NCBI GenBank assembly: GCA_019828545.1
Contig: JACVRA010000073.1
Span: 310,001 to 374,000 of the forward strand
Origin: Paracamarosporium sp. OC-R06-R3
Lineage: Eukaryota > Ascomycota > Dothideomycetes > Pleosporales > Didymosphaeriaceae
DNA length: 64,000 bases
Direction: 5' to 3'
The position numbers were made by a program, and so were the translations under genes. Positions 1-10,341 of this stretch are shown piece by piece (the first letter of the stretch is position 1; each line of letters opens with the position of its first letter). Under the pieces are notes generated by a model. The model had not been told where the DNA came from, made no database searches, and saw nothing but the letters and a program-made list of their open reading frames with translations.

Positions 1-354
1 GACAACATTTCACGCCACCATGCGAGCGCTCGTCCACTAAGCGACTCTTACCACATCACCTTTCCACAATCAGGCCATAAGAAAAACTCATTCCCATTCA
101 CCCGTGCCATTCCACACAATTCTAGCGTCACTCACGAAAAGCTACTGCCTTTTTCGGACAGTTGCCGCCCCAGCTACGCTAGCACGTGTCGGTTTGGCAT
201 CAACACAAAGCTCTCACACTCTCACTCACTCACTCACTCACCTGTAACCTCGACTCCACCTTACCTTCAAGTTTCTACTTTGCTGTCGCTCTCAAATTTT
301 GCTAGCGTCCACAGCCTATTTCCATATCTTATTCCCCCAATACCATCATCGAGT
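1..354 (+). promoter_or_regulatory. Upstream region and 5' leader of the helicase-like gene
   Basis: This stretch is pyrimidine-rich and carries a CTCA tetranucleotide tract at about 221-241. The frame that follows is open from a TTG at 280, but the first in-frame ATG is at 355, so 280-354 is read here as leader. No TATA box was assigned. Confidence 0.5.
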
Positions 355-3300
355 ATGCTGAAGTTCAACGAACTCGGCATCGACGGACGCACCGCGCTGT
401 GGTCGTTTGAAGAATCTGAGCAACAAGAGGGCGCAGTTACCGACAACAAGGCCTCCGATAATGATGAAGATGACGATGGAGTCTATGAGGTCCAAGTCCT
501 CCACAAGCGCAGTTACTACAGTGACATGAAACTGGGTCCTGCCCAGCGCTCTAGGTTCCACGAGAAGTCCTTCCAGGCAGTCGCCGCCTTCATGTTCAAA
601 GGAAGCGTTGAAGATATCCACGGTTCTCATGTCGTGTCCGCACTTGAAGTCAACGTTCCCGAGACCACAATGACCAACGCAGAACTCCAGAGCTACAAGA
701 AGCTTGTCAAGCAGCAGCGTAAGAGGTCAGACCAACCCCGCGCCTTACCCAAACCCACCGACAAGTTCGTTGCAAGCTATCGAGTTGCGATGCACGACGG
801 CAATGACCTTAGCCCCACCATGCAGGTGGAGGTCAAGGGTGACAAGTACAACGTCAAGGTAGACACCTTCAAGTTCAGTGACGATATGGCCTTTCCACCA
901 GCCGTCAACTCTTATGAAGCCATGGACTACTCCTGGCGCTCACCCGAAATCGGTCCTCGCGCTCGATCCCGTTCAGTCGGCGCGTCCCGTCCTGAGCCTA
1001 TCGACAAGCTGGAGCGCGGTGGTCCCGCTACAACAGATCTACATGAATCCGCTCTAGATTTCGTCGTCGCCGAGCTCCACCGGTCTGGCACAGAATTGTA
1101 TCAGCCCTCCGACGCCGAGATCTATCGCCAAACTCACCTCATCATCGCCGCTTACCCAGAGCTCTACCAGCCCATGTCCAAGCAGCAGCTCGTCTACCTC
1201 CGCAATCGCATGCGCTTCATCCTGCAATGGAATATCTCTTTCACCCGTCTACAGAAGCTACTCCTTCAAAAGCACTGTGTGTTCCCAGTCGGCAGCATTC
1301 CCGTACCGACACATTTAACTGAACTCGACTTTGCCGAACTGCAAAACATGGTCATGCTACCTTTGCATAATCGAAAGCGCGAGCAGAAAGACGAGTGGAC
1401 TGAGGAACAGAAGAGGGCCCACTTCGACGCCATCAAAGCTCAGCGTAAGCTACTTGCTCCGCCAAAGGTTAATTTCTTCGACATGATTGCCAATGCCGGC
1501 AAGGTAAAGCAGGAGGAGAACACGTACGTCAAGCTCATTATGCACGAGGATCCCAAGGAGCGCTCGTACATGCGACTCCACGTCACCTGCCAGTACCGAG
1601 ACCCTGATCGTCCTCGAGAACAGCCCCGTCACAAGGCTGATATCGACCTCACGTTCCGTAACACGCGCCCACACGGTGACGTTCCTGGTGCCGAAGAAAA
1701 CGTCTACATACCTACGGAGCGCATTCTCAACGTCTCTAACCCCTCATGCATTCCACTCTTGAAGAAGTTCTTTCCCCATCTCACACGCGATAACCCTAAA
1801 TACTGGGAGCAATGTTATGCTTCTCTACAAGCCGGTCATAGCCTGACACTCCTTCAATTCCATCACAACGAGCTGCCATCGACAAGCAACCTCTTCACCG
1901 AGAAGGACAATATGCCTCTTGCCTATGACAATCTTCGCGAGATCATGCGCAAGTCTCCCACCATCTATCTATTAGTGCGAGGTACCGATGTAGACCAGCG
2001 CACACAATCCATCATGAATCGCTTCGTTGATCTCGCAGGTTTCAATCCGTTGAGCAGGTTCTACGAAGACATATTGAACCCATCTCTCACCGATAAGGGT
2101 GTTAGACCTACGAACGAGCTCCCAAAATTCGTCACCCTCCCGGAGAACTCTTTCGAAGTCTGGGACGAGGCTGCCGCGCGCTTCGGCATTGGTGGTCTCA
2201 TCGAGCTGCGCTTTGGTATGAAAGATCAAATGTATCGTGGCAAGGGTTCTGTGCATCCAGTCCCTCATACTCAGGCCTTCGGAGTTGACATGGCTTTGTT
2301 TGTTAATTTCTCTGAAGAAGATGTCGACAGCAATATTCGAAAACTTACCCTCGGCGACAACGTCAAAGTGGACTTTGGTAACCCTGCCGACAACACGGCG
2401 TCTAAACACTCATGGAAGGGTAGAGTTGTAGCACCAACTCTTTCCACTGCTATTGGTCAAGTATGCCTGGTTATACATCGCCCATATGATAAAAAGGGAG
2501 GCTTGCTCGATCGTTATCGCCGGACGACCTTGTCAACCGAGGACCTCAACTCCATGACTATGGAGGCTCTGAAAGATTGGACTCATCAGAACTGCAGGCA
2601 GGTCATCACTATATTCAAGGACGGTAATAATCAGGAATGCAAACGTCTGATGAACGGACTCGCGCACATGGTGGTGCCACGCAAGTTCCTCAACGTCTTC
2701 CGTGGCAAGGAGCATATACTGTCACAACTCCGCACAATGCTCATGTGCAACAATCACCAGGACTACGACAAGTCTAGTTTATATAGTAACGTCCACAAAG
2801 AAGACGCGGAAATATTCAGCGCGTTGTTGCCCGAACTCCTCAAAGACTATCAGAACATACCCGTGGCGCACTGGCAGGACGATGGCCTGCGAGCAAATAC
2901 GGCCATCCTTTGTGGTATTTCAGGCTCGGGCAAATCACATACCAGCATTACTGTCTTGTGCGGATACCTGTGCCGCATCCTCATCAATCCAGAACAGCGC
3001 ACCATGCAGCTTCACGAACTGTCGCGCTATCTCCATGATACTACCGCTACTTGGGGCAGTGATACGAACACTAAAGCCGACAATGGCTCAACCCCTCAGC
3101 GGGGTGGAGTCAAGGGGACTTACCAGCAACACCCCGCGTCTCACACTTCATTGCGTAGATCCTCTCGCGCATCGCCGCCTCGTTTTCCTTCTCGATCAGT
3201 ATCCCACGAGTCAAACGATGATTCAGACTCAGACGATGCGTCGTTCGTCTCTTGTGTACCCGATGTATCCGAGGGGCCTATATATGAGAATGGTCGAGTT

Positions 3301-5028
3301 ACCCATTGCTGTATCCAGAACGAGACTGTCGATCACAGTTATGAGGCCTTCGTCAAGATCCTCACGAACATCTGCACCAAGATGGATGTCCCCATGAAGT
3401 TGATCGTTCGATGCCACTCTATGGAGTCAGAACGAAAGGCATTCATCGCTATGATGGACCCAGATTTCATGTTGAACGCAGGTGGCGATCCCAGCCCCCT
3501 CAAGCGGAACGCAGCTCTCCGAGGTGATACCAACCTGGCATTCCTCGAGCATTACCTTCGTCATTTCCGTACGCAACACCCCGGCATTTCTGACAAGCGT
3601 TTCCGCGCTGTCGAGGGATCTGTGGCTTGGATTATTCTCCAGCTGGCTCGGTTTCCCGGTTTTGAAGTAACGACTCTCGTCAGTAATACGTGGTCAGAGG
3701 ACGAACTTGATTCTATCGCTGAGGAGCTCAAACCAATCATTAGCGCGATGCGCGATGCTGATACCGGAAGTAAAATCTCGAATGATACCAAGAAAGTCTT
3801 CGAGGAAGCTTTCAAAGTAGGCTTCTACCATGTCATCGCACGCGCTCCAGTCGTCTGCACCACCGCAGCAGTCGCAACGTCCAGTGGCTTTCAAATTCTT
3901 CGTAGGGCTGTTGCAGTGTGCCTCGAGGAAGCTGGCCGTGCTACTGACCTTGAGTTTCTCGGGCTCATGTCCAACTATTGGGACGTAGACTTCCGCCTTT
4001 ACGTTGGGGATAATCGACAGCTGGGACCTCAAGCTTATGGAAATCAGCTAGATAATCCCTTTCAGGCGCAGGTCACGACATCCACGCTTGCGCGCCTCAA
4101 TAAAACAGGATTTCCAATCCACGAACTCGCCTACACATCGCAGTTCACAAACCCCACGCTTCTGTACCTCTGCCAGCAACTTAACGACGCCACAAGCATT
4201 TACGAAGCCCCCGGAGCCTTTGAAGAAGACACAGAAGAGAGGGCCAAGGCAATAAATTTGCAGGTCTGGGGCATTCGGAATGTTATTGTCGTACTCAATA
4301 CCAAGGACGTAGCGTCACTGCGGGATGCCACGGGCTCGTATTACTGCGTCGCTACAGCCCTTACGACCATGCACGATTTGCTTCATCGACTGCGTATGGT
4401 GTCGGGCAATCATGTTCTCATAATCACGCCATACAATGCTCAAGTCCGCATCCTACTGGCATGTCAAGCAGCAGCTGTCTCCAATGCGATGCGTGCTGGC
4501 GAAGATCGACTTGCGAAGGAGCTTAGCAAAGTCGCCATCCTCACCGTCGACTCGGCTATGGGCAAGGATGCTCATTGCGTCATTCTCGACACCGTAGGTC
4601 ACGACAAAGGTTTTCTCTGGCGTCAACCTCGAACCATCGTCGCTGGTACCCGCGCTCGCAGCAGTCTGACTATTGTCGGACCTACTTACATGTATATAGA
4701 ATCCAAGTTCATTGGTCCGGAGAACGGCCTCAAGAAGATGTTGTATCAGTGGGACCAACAGCGGAATGTCATTGTCACCGTCCCCAAGCACAAGATTGCT
4801 ACTTTTGAACAGTACTTCCAGGTGCAGAAAGCTCTCAACATCGCCAGTGAATCTGTTACGCATGTCCGCGACCTTCGTAATGCTCCTCTCGGGACAACGC
4901 TTCAAGCTAAAGATTACTCTGACGATGAGGAGACCATCTTCTACAATGAGAAGCCACAGTCTCACCTACACAAGCTGAAGGGTAAAGGTGAGGGCAAAAT
5001 GGAGAACCTATTGGATTGGGATTGGTAG
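355..5028 (+). CDS. Superfamily 1 (UPF1/DNA2/NAM7-type) helicase-like protein
   Basis: This is one uninterrupted exon of 1557 aa. The C-terminal half shows the ordered SF1 motifs: Walker A GISGSGKS with Lys at about residue 860, motif II CLEEAGR near 1189-1195 in place of the usual DEAx, motif III GDNRQLGP near 1219, motif IV ITPYNAQV, motif V VDSAMGKD near 1397, and motif VI GTRARSS. These are established for UPF1-like ATP-dependent nucleic-acid translocases. A low-complexity Ser/Arg/Asp insert separates Walker A from motif II. The first roughly 800 residues match no domain I recognise and begin with an acidic stretch. The start is the ATG at 355; the frame runs upstream only to a TTG. The ATPase core is secure, but substrate and pathway are unknown. 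Degenerate motif II could reduce activity. Confidence 0.85.
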   Translation: MLKFNELGIDGRTALWSFEESEQQEGAVTDNKASDNDEDDDGVYEVQVLHKRSYYSDMKLGPAQRSRFHEKSFQAVAAFMFKGSVEDIHGSHVVSALEVNVPETTMTNAELQSYKKLVKQQRKRSDQPRALPKPTDKFVASYRVAMHDGNDLSPTMQVEVKGDKYNVKVDTFKFSDDMAFPPAVNSYEAMDYSWRSPEIGPRARSRSVGASRPEPIDKLERGGPATTDLHESALDFVVAELHRSGTELYQPSDAEIYRQTHLIIAAYPELYQPMSKQQLVYLRNRMRFILQWNISFTRLQKLLLQKHCVFPVGSIPVPTHLTELDFAELQNMVMLPLHNRKREQKDEWTEEQKRAHFDAIKAQRKLLAPPKVNFFDMIANAGKVKQEENTYVKLIMHEDPKERSYMRLHVTCQYRDPDRPREQPRHKADIDLTFRNTRPHGDVPGAEENVYIPTERILNVSNPSCIPLLKKFFPHLTRDNPKYWEQCYASLQAGHSLTLLQFHHNELPSTSNLFTEKDNMPLAYDNLREIMRKSPTIYLLVRGTDVDQRTQSIMNRFVDLAGFNPLSRFYEDILNPSLTDKGVRPTNELPKFVTLPENSFEVWDEAAARFGIGGLIELRFGMKDQMYRGKGSVHPVPHTQAFGVDMALFVNFSEEDVDSNIRKLTLGDNVKVDFGNPADNTASKHSWKGRVVAPTLSTAIGQVCLVIHRPYDKKGGLLDRYRRTTLSTEDLNSMTMEALKDWTHQNCRQVITIFKDGNNQECKRLMNGLAHMVVPRKFLNVFRGKEHILSQLRTMLMCNNHQDYDKSSLYSNVHKEDAEIFSALLPELLKDYQNIPVAHWQDDGLRANTAILCGISGSGKSHTSITVLCGYLCRILINPEQRTMQLHELSRYLHDTTATWGSDTNTKADNGSTPQRGGVKGTYQQHPASHTSLRRSSRASPPRFPSRSVSHESNDDSDSDDASFVSCVPDVSEGPIYENGRVTHCCIQNETVDHSYEAFVKILTNICTKMDVPMKLIVRCHSMESERKAFIAMMDPDFMLNAGGDPSPLKRNAALRGDTNLAFLEHYLRHFRTQHPGISDKRFRAVEGSVAWIILQLARFPGFEVTTLVSNTWSEDELDSIAEELKPIISAMRDADTGSKISNDTKKVFEEAFKVGFYHVIARAPVVCTTAAVATSSGFQILRRAVAVCLEEAGRATDLEFLGLMSNYWDVDFRLYVGDNRQLGPQAYGNQLDNPFQAQVTTSTLARLNKTGFPIHELAYTSQFTNPTLLYLCQQLNDATSIYEAPGAFEEDTEERAKAINLQVWGIRNVIVVLNTKDVASLRDATGSYYCVATALTTMHDLLHRLRMVSGNHVLIITPYNAQVRILLACQAAAVSNAMRAGEDRLAKELSKVAILTVDSAMGKDAHCVILDTVGHDKGFLWRQPRTIVAGTRARSSLTIVGPTYMYIESKFIGPENGLKKMLYQWDQQRNVIVTVPKHKIATFEQYFQVQKALNIASESVTHVRDLRNAPLGTTLQAKDYSDDEETIFYNEKPQSHLHKLKGKGEGKMENLLDWDW

Positions 5029-5818
5029 TCAGGGATGATATGGCGCAGATCCCATGTCAGTTCACGAATAGGTATTGTGTTTCAACGGAAGCAGACGTTG
5101 CGGGTGATCTAGTTCCTAGTATTGGCTCTATCTGTAAATGCATATATGGTAGGAATCAAGCCATCCAATTACTTACCTGCGTTGCTTTATTTGTCTTCAG
5201 ATCATTTCCGAAGGCGCCCGCTTCATTAACTAATCAGCCTGAGTGGCCTTAGCGCTGTGACCGAATAGTCAATAAAAGAACGAGCTTCGTACTGCACCGA
5301 CTGATCATTCCGCGCCAACAGTCTGAGAACTTGACGTTATCTTGGCATAATTCAGTGACAATTGTTACAAAGAGATCTGCACAGGCTGCTGTTGCTTTGC
5401 ATCGGCGCGCTTTACTTCTAGAACTGTGCAGAATTGATGCTGGTCCGTGAAAACGTGCTGATGGTCTTTGTTGAGTAGTGATGTCGTGTGTTACATGACT
5501 CGCGGCAGACTGATGCTAAACCAGCGTGGAGTTTTATCTCCGCAATTTCCTTTCCACAAAAGATTAGATTGGCGGGGCGTTGAGCACATGCTAAGAACGC
5601 CTACCTCGGATAATGTCTGCCAGCCCGACGCAGCGACGTCGTCGGCTCAGACTGTCGTAGCACCTGCTCAAATGTTCTTTCTTGCCTCCAGATCGCGGGT
5701 GCGAACCTGTGTGAGATTCTCCATAACCCCATTACCCACTAAGCCCTGACGAGCTGTGACCGTTGTACCAGGGAAAGGCGAGCAGACATCATCTCAAAAC
5801 ATCGCATCTACAGACACA
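5029..5818. other. Intergenic region between helicase-like gene and alcohol dehydrogenase
   Basis: This 790-bp gap holds the 3' region of the helicase-like gene and the promoter of the dehydrogenase. A small open frame at 5468-5749 lacks any recognisable protein features. No RNA gene or repeat was seen. Confidence 0.4.
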
Positions 5819-6919
5819 ATGCCATCCTCGCCGGACACGTTCCATGGCTGGGTCGGTCATGACCCTCGTGCTGCTCATGGAGAAATGAGGTGGGAATCCT
5901 TCACTCCGAAACCATTTGCCGAAGACGACATCGACATAAAGATTACACATTGCGGGATATGCGGTACAGATATCCACACTCTCAGATCAGGCTGGGGTTC
6001 AACGCACTATCCAACATGCGTTGGACACGAGATTGTTGGTCGTGTCGTTCGAAAGGGGTCTTCGTCTGCCGCTCAACGATTTCAAATTGGGGACCGCGTT
6101 GGTGTTGGCGCCCAGGCAGCAAGCTGCCTCGAAGACGATTGCGAAGAGTGCTCGAGCGGAATGGAACAGCATTGTGGAAAGGGCTTTGTTGGGACGTATA
6201 ACGGGCTATACAAAGAACATAACTACTTCAGTAAGGGTGGCTATGCAGACTACGTCAGAGTTTCGGCGCACTTCGCGGTCAAGATACCAGAGAGATTGAA
6301 GAGTGCAGATGCGGCACCTATGTTGTGTGGAGGCATAACCGTGTACGCACCCCTGAAGAACAATGGCGCTGGGCCTGGGAAGAAAGTTGGAATTGTTGGT
6401 TTGGGAGGGTTGGGACATTTTGGCGTGTTGTTTGCGAAGGCACTCGGTTGCGAGAAAGTCGTTGCGATCAGTAGAAGAAGGAACAAGGCCACAGACGCAA
6501 AGACCATGGGCGCAGATGACTTCATCGCAACCAGTGAGGACGTAAAGTGGGAGAAGAAACACTCACGCACACTCGACCTGATCATCTCAACCGTGTCTTC
6601 ACCGGACATGCCGCTCTCAGGCTACCTGCGGCTTCTCCGTACCAACGGAACTTTCATTCAAGTGGGCGCTCCAGAGGGGGATCTTCCTCCTATTGCAGCG
6701 TTTGCTTTGATCGCCAAGGGCTGTAAGATTGGAGGAAGCCAGATCGGTAGCCCAAAGGATATTGAAGAGATGTTGCAATTTGCCGCGGCGAATGGTATAA
6801 AGCCGTGGATTCAGCAACGGCCAATGAGCGAAGCTAACCAGGGCGTTGTGGACTTTGAAGCGGGCAAAGCTAGGTATAGATACGTACTCGTCAACGAGGA
6901 CGAGCAGTCCAAGTTGTAG
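5819..6919 (+). CDS. Zinc-dependent, probably NADP(H)-linked alcohol dehydrogenase (ADH6/cinnamyl type)
   Basis: This intronless gene encodes 366 aa, close to the roughly 360 aa of yeast Adh6/Adh7. The catalytic zinc site begins with HCGICGTD at residues 44-51 and continues with the GHE motif in YPTCVGHEIVG. Structural-zinc cysteines lie in the loop CLEDDCEECSSGMEQHC. The Rossmann motif is GLGGLGHFG, followed by an SRRRNK stretch whose basic residues suggest NADP(H) rather than NAD. Family members reduce aromatic and branched aldehydes in the cytosol. The frame is open from a GTG at 5756, but the first ATG, at 5819, places the N-terminus where family members start. The physiological substrate cannot be told from sequence. 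Confidence 0.9.
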   Translation: MPSSPDTFHGWVGHDPRAAHGEMRWESFTPKPFAEDDIDIKITHCGICGTDIHTLRSGWGSTHYPTCVGHEIVGRVVRKGSSSAAQRFQIGDRVGVGAQAASCLEDDCEECSSGMEQHCGKGFVGTYNGLYKEHNYFSKGGYADYVRVSAHFAVKIPERLKSADAAPMLCGGITVYAPLKNNGAGPGKKVGIVGLGGLGHFGVLFAKALGCEKVVAISRRRNKATDAKTMGADDFIATSEDVKWEKKHSRTLDLIISTVSSPDMPLSGYLRLLRTNGTFIQVGAPEGDLPPIAAFALIAKGCKIGGSQIGSPKDIEEMLQFAAANGIKPWIQQRPMSEANQGVVDFEAGKARYRYVLVNEDEQSKL

Positions 6920-8365
6920 GACGGAAAGATCACACGCAGAAATTCCTTCCTACCGATAATCAATTTTTGCACAACTACGCCTCGCCTTGTCTTTTCATCT
7001 GAAGAAATGGTGATTAGTATCAAAAGACGGACCTGCGTAAGCCAGTGACGCGTCTGGCATGCAGAATCATCGTTAGCGCTAACGACGCCCGGCGCCACGC
7101 AACGAAGAGAGCGAGCGAGCAGCGACCAACAAAGTATGCTTCTACCGCTTATCGTCGCTCAAATGCAGTGTAACCCACATATTGAAAGCCGACCAATACC
7201 ACTTGTCGCCCAGGGAAGAAAGTAAGAAAATCCACTGTCAGTGACGAAGTAGGCTTTGCCGAACGGACCTCTTGAAACTGAGCTTTAACGGTACGGTAAT
7301 ACTCGTGGCTAGAATGACGTTTCCCGCTATCGAACGCAGTAGGCACCATGCTGACGATCTAGATGTGGCGCTAACAATAGATGCGCATTTGGCCGCGTGG
7401 GGGCTATACCTTGCCAGGCCTAATAGAATGACTCGTGCAAGCTATACTCGGTGAAATGACGGTCAAGTCTTAAGATGCTCATAAGAAGATGTCTTTTGCA
7501 TGATGGAAGCTTAGATTTAGGTCCTATCTATACCTAGATACGGTCTAGGCCGCCTTTACGCTCCTGTCTTGCAGACTCATTTGGTCGTTGATACACGCTT
7601 TCGTACAAAATTTGCATATTACGAGTGCTTAGGCAGCAATATCATCAGACAAGGGCGTAATCAAGTTTCCGCAGCGTAAGATTACATGTAGCAACACAAT
7701 CTTCTCTTCTCTTTGTCATTGGCTTTTCGGGAACGGCGTGGTCTACCCCGAGTCGCGCTGATAGGATCCCATGAAAAACGCCACCTCAAGAGCATCTCTT
7801 CGTGAGGAGCAGGTACGCATCGACATTCCACTCCAGTCTGAATCCCGGCGTTACGAACGCTGAAAACGTAATTAAGATTGTCGAAATGTTAACAGCTAGC
7901 CAGAATCGTACGAACCCACACCAACCGTCAATCTAAGGCTAGCTGAGTAAGTTCTGCGGCATGCAGATCAGCACTGATCCAGGGATCGGATTGACTGGAA
8001 GCATCTGAGGAGGGTGTAAGGTGTTTGAACTGAGGATGCAGAAACTTCAACAGCTTCCAGATGGAGGTCCTCGAAAAGTCTTCATATATGCGAGTGCATT
8101 ACGTGTCGTAACGTGATAATGGCGTAGTTAAATTGCCAGGGTCGAATAGGCTACTAAGTCCTGACAGTTTAGCATGCTACGTATTCTCATACGCAGCGTA
8201 CACGGGAGGCGCAGCGCTTGTTCCAGGTTGTGGGTCTGCAGGTGTCTGAGTCGGGGGGCCAGTCAGGCTGGATCAGTCAGGCTGATGCCTCAAATACCCT
8301 GCTATGGACCCATTTAATATTGCATACCTTCGTTTTCTTGATCTGGAAGAGCATTTTCATGAAGC
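6920..8365. other. Intergenic region, no gene recognised
   Basis: These 1.4 kb between two same-strand genes contain only short frames without domain-like features. A short direct repeat lies near the right end, at 8260-8284. The remainder is read as the ADH 3' region and the glycosyltransferase promoter. Confidence 0.4.
8260..8284. repeat. 11-bp direct repeat
   Basis: CAGTCAGGCTG occurs twice, at 8260-8270 and 8274-8284, separated by GAT, about 80 bp upstream of the glycosyltransferase start. It could be a regulatory site or a chance duplication. Confidence 0.6.
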
Positions 8366-9814
8366 ATGGTCCAGATTAAAGGTAACAACAAGTTGTTTCG
8401 GTCGATATTACTGACCATCGCCGTTGCCACGTTCATTAGTCTTTGTTTCTTCCTCGCACGCTATGAACAGGTAACTGGCTCGTTGAGCTTGCTAAAATTC
8501 GGAAATCATGCGTCGTCGCAATGCTTGCGGTTGGCAGAGACAAGCGCTGCAAATACCTCTACCCATCCCGCCGTGAACGAGACTATGGAGTCATTACATT
8601 CAGCAACTCCAGCCTTGTCAATACTGCCTCCCAAGAAAGGCAAACCAGACCTCATAAGCAAGACACCGCAGTACATCAAAGCAATACTCGATCCCGACGA
8701 TCATACTTTCGAGAAACTCGAATGCCCGCTCACTGATTCAATCTCTAAACGCTATACATACCTACAAACGCCGCCCACCACGCCCTCTCGCCCCAAATAC
8801 TTCTTCGCACTTGATCTCTATCAGATCGCACACATCCTTCCGCAACTCATGAGTAGTATCTTCCAAGTCATCAACTTCCTAGGACCACACAACTGCGTAC
8901 TCTCCATCGTCGAGGGCCGCTCCACAGACGGCACCTACGAGATCCTCCGCTCGCTCGCCCCAAGCCTCGAAGACCTGGGTGTTCCCTACTTCCTCCAGCT
9001 ATCGGATCTCTCTCCTCAGCGCAAAAACCCAGAGCGCATCGTTCTACTCGCCGAACTACGGAACCTCGCTCTACGAGACTTGTACGAGCATCCCGACGCA
9101 TACGCAGATGACACCACCATCATCTTCTCCAATGACATCTTTACTTGCGCTGAGGACATCTTGGAAGTCGTGCATCAACAGAACTTTCAAAATGCGCACA
9201 TGACATGTGGTATGGACTGGGCCAACAGCTCGGACCCCATGCAGCCACGCTTGTACGACACGTGGGTCGCGCGCAGTATGACGGGCGATACCTTCTACAA
9301 GGACATGTTCGGCTGGGACAATGGAATCTTCTTCGACCATCCGCCGTCGCGCGAACGATGGGACAAGTTCCTTCCTGTACAAGTTTTCTCGTGCTGGAAC
9401 GGTATCATTGCGCTTACTGCGAAGCCATTCATGGACGGGACGATGCGATTCAGGGGTATTGAAGGGTTTGACAGGGAGAAAGAAGAGGAGTGCTATCAAG
9501 GAGAACCAAATCTGTTGACGAAAGATTTATGGTATCTTGGATATAATCGGATCGCTACGCTGCCGACGATCACTGTAGCGTACAGATATTGGGATGCACA
9601 TAATGCGAGGAACGTGAGAGGGCCGGTATCGCAACATGTCAGTCAGTTGAACGACACTTCCGAGGAGAAGATCGAATGGCAGGCGAACCCGCCAAAACAA
9701 TTCAAGTGTATATCTGGCAGCAGAGACCCGGAGTGGGTGCCGTGGGATCAAGGGTTAAAGGAGATCTATGGAAAACGTAGAAAAGCTCAGACCAGAGAGG
9801 TGGTGCGAGCGTGA
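8366..9814 (+). CDS. GT69 family alpha-1,3-mannosyltransferase (Cmt1/Cap59-like), type II membrane protein
   Basis: This single exon encodes 482 aa. A short basic N-terminus is followed by one hydrophobic segment at about residues 13-32, the layout of a Golgi type II glycosyltransferase. The catalytic region has the CAP59/CMT1 family signature: FFALDLYQIA, SIVEGRSTDGTYEIL, an acidic DDTTIIFSNDIF segment that may bind metal, and GWDNGIFFD with a later FSCWNG block. In Cryptococcus the founding members transfer mannose for capsule glycans. Ascomycete homologues presumably act on cell-wall or secreted mannans, which is inference here. The start is an ATG directly before the signal anchor. No neighbouring gene suggests a cluster. 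Confidence 0.85.
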   Translation: MVQIKGNNKLFRSILLTIAVATFISLCFFLARYEQVTGSLSLLKFGNHASSQCLRLAETSAANTSTHPAVNETMESLHSATPALSILPPKKGKPDLISKTPQYIKAILDPDDHTFEKLECPLTDSISKRYTYLQTPPTTPSRPKYFFALDLYQIAHILPQLMSSIFQVINFLGPHNCVLSIVEGRSTDGTYEILRSLAPSLEDLGVPYFLQLSDLSPQRKNPERIVLLAELRNLALRDLYEHPDAYADDTTIIFSNDIFTCAEDILEVVHQQNFQNAHMTCGMDWANSSDPMQPRLYDTWVARSMTGDTFYKDMFGWDNGIFFDHPPSRERWDKFLPVQVFSCWNGIIALTAKPFMDGTMRFRGIEGFDREKEEECYQGEPNLLTKDLWYLGYNRIATLPTITVAYRYWDAHNARNVRGPVSQHVSQLNDTSEEKIEWQANPPKQFKCISGSRDPEWVPWDQGLKEIYGKRRKAQTREVVRA

Positions 9815-10341
9815 CTTGGAGCGTTCTAGCGGGTTTTCTTTTCTTTCTGTATTGATATCCATTTCATTGAGTACACTTCAATTAAGATACCCCTTCAAAT
9901 GCACGTTCCCTTCTCCATCGTTCCATCATGCGGTAGATCATTTGAAGTTTAATGTGTCGATAAACAGCTATTAGCCTTTCAAGAGCTCTGACCCCATAGT
10001 GGTTACATCTCCTGATACACGGACTTCTTGAGACTTTGTGTGCCACACGAGATGTATTATCGTAGGTGACGAAGAAATAAAAGAGAATACACATTCGCTG
10101 CATAACCCCTTTATGGTACACCATGACATATGTACGATACGATTCACTGTTGTATGGCCACAGAACAAGAAGACTATGGTTCGTTGAAGATGCAATGATG
10201 TGTCGAACAAAAAGTTGGGTATCTACGTGCTTGCTCATAATATGCTCCCCTCCGCTTACTGCCGGTATAATATTACTATACACCAAGATCAAGGGAGAAG
10301 ACCCTGCGCAGCCAGAACTTGCACTTCCTCCGAATCATTGT
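9815..10341. other. Convergent 3' intergenic region
   Basis: This 527-bp gap lies between the convergent ends of the GT69 and dynamitin genes. It is AT-richer than the flanks and holds only the two 3' regions. No RNA gene was seen. Confidence 0.4.

Noticed and set aside
280..354. TTG-initiated extension of the helicase-like gene (25 extra codons)
   Set aside because: Fungal nuclear genes start at ATG in nearly all cases, and the first in-frame ATG at 355 begins a better-looking N-terminus. The same reasoning moved the starts of the ADH, LCL3, LSD1, UTP12, MARVEL-like, ANCHR-like and phosphoesterase genes.
5819..9814. ADH and GT69 glycosyltransferase as part of a secondary-metabolite cluster
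   Set aside because: No polyketide or peptide synthase, P450, transporter or pathway regulator is nearby; neighbours are housekeeping genes.
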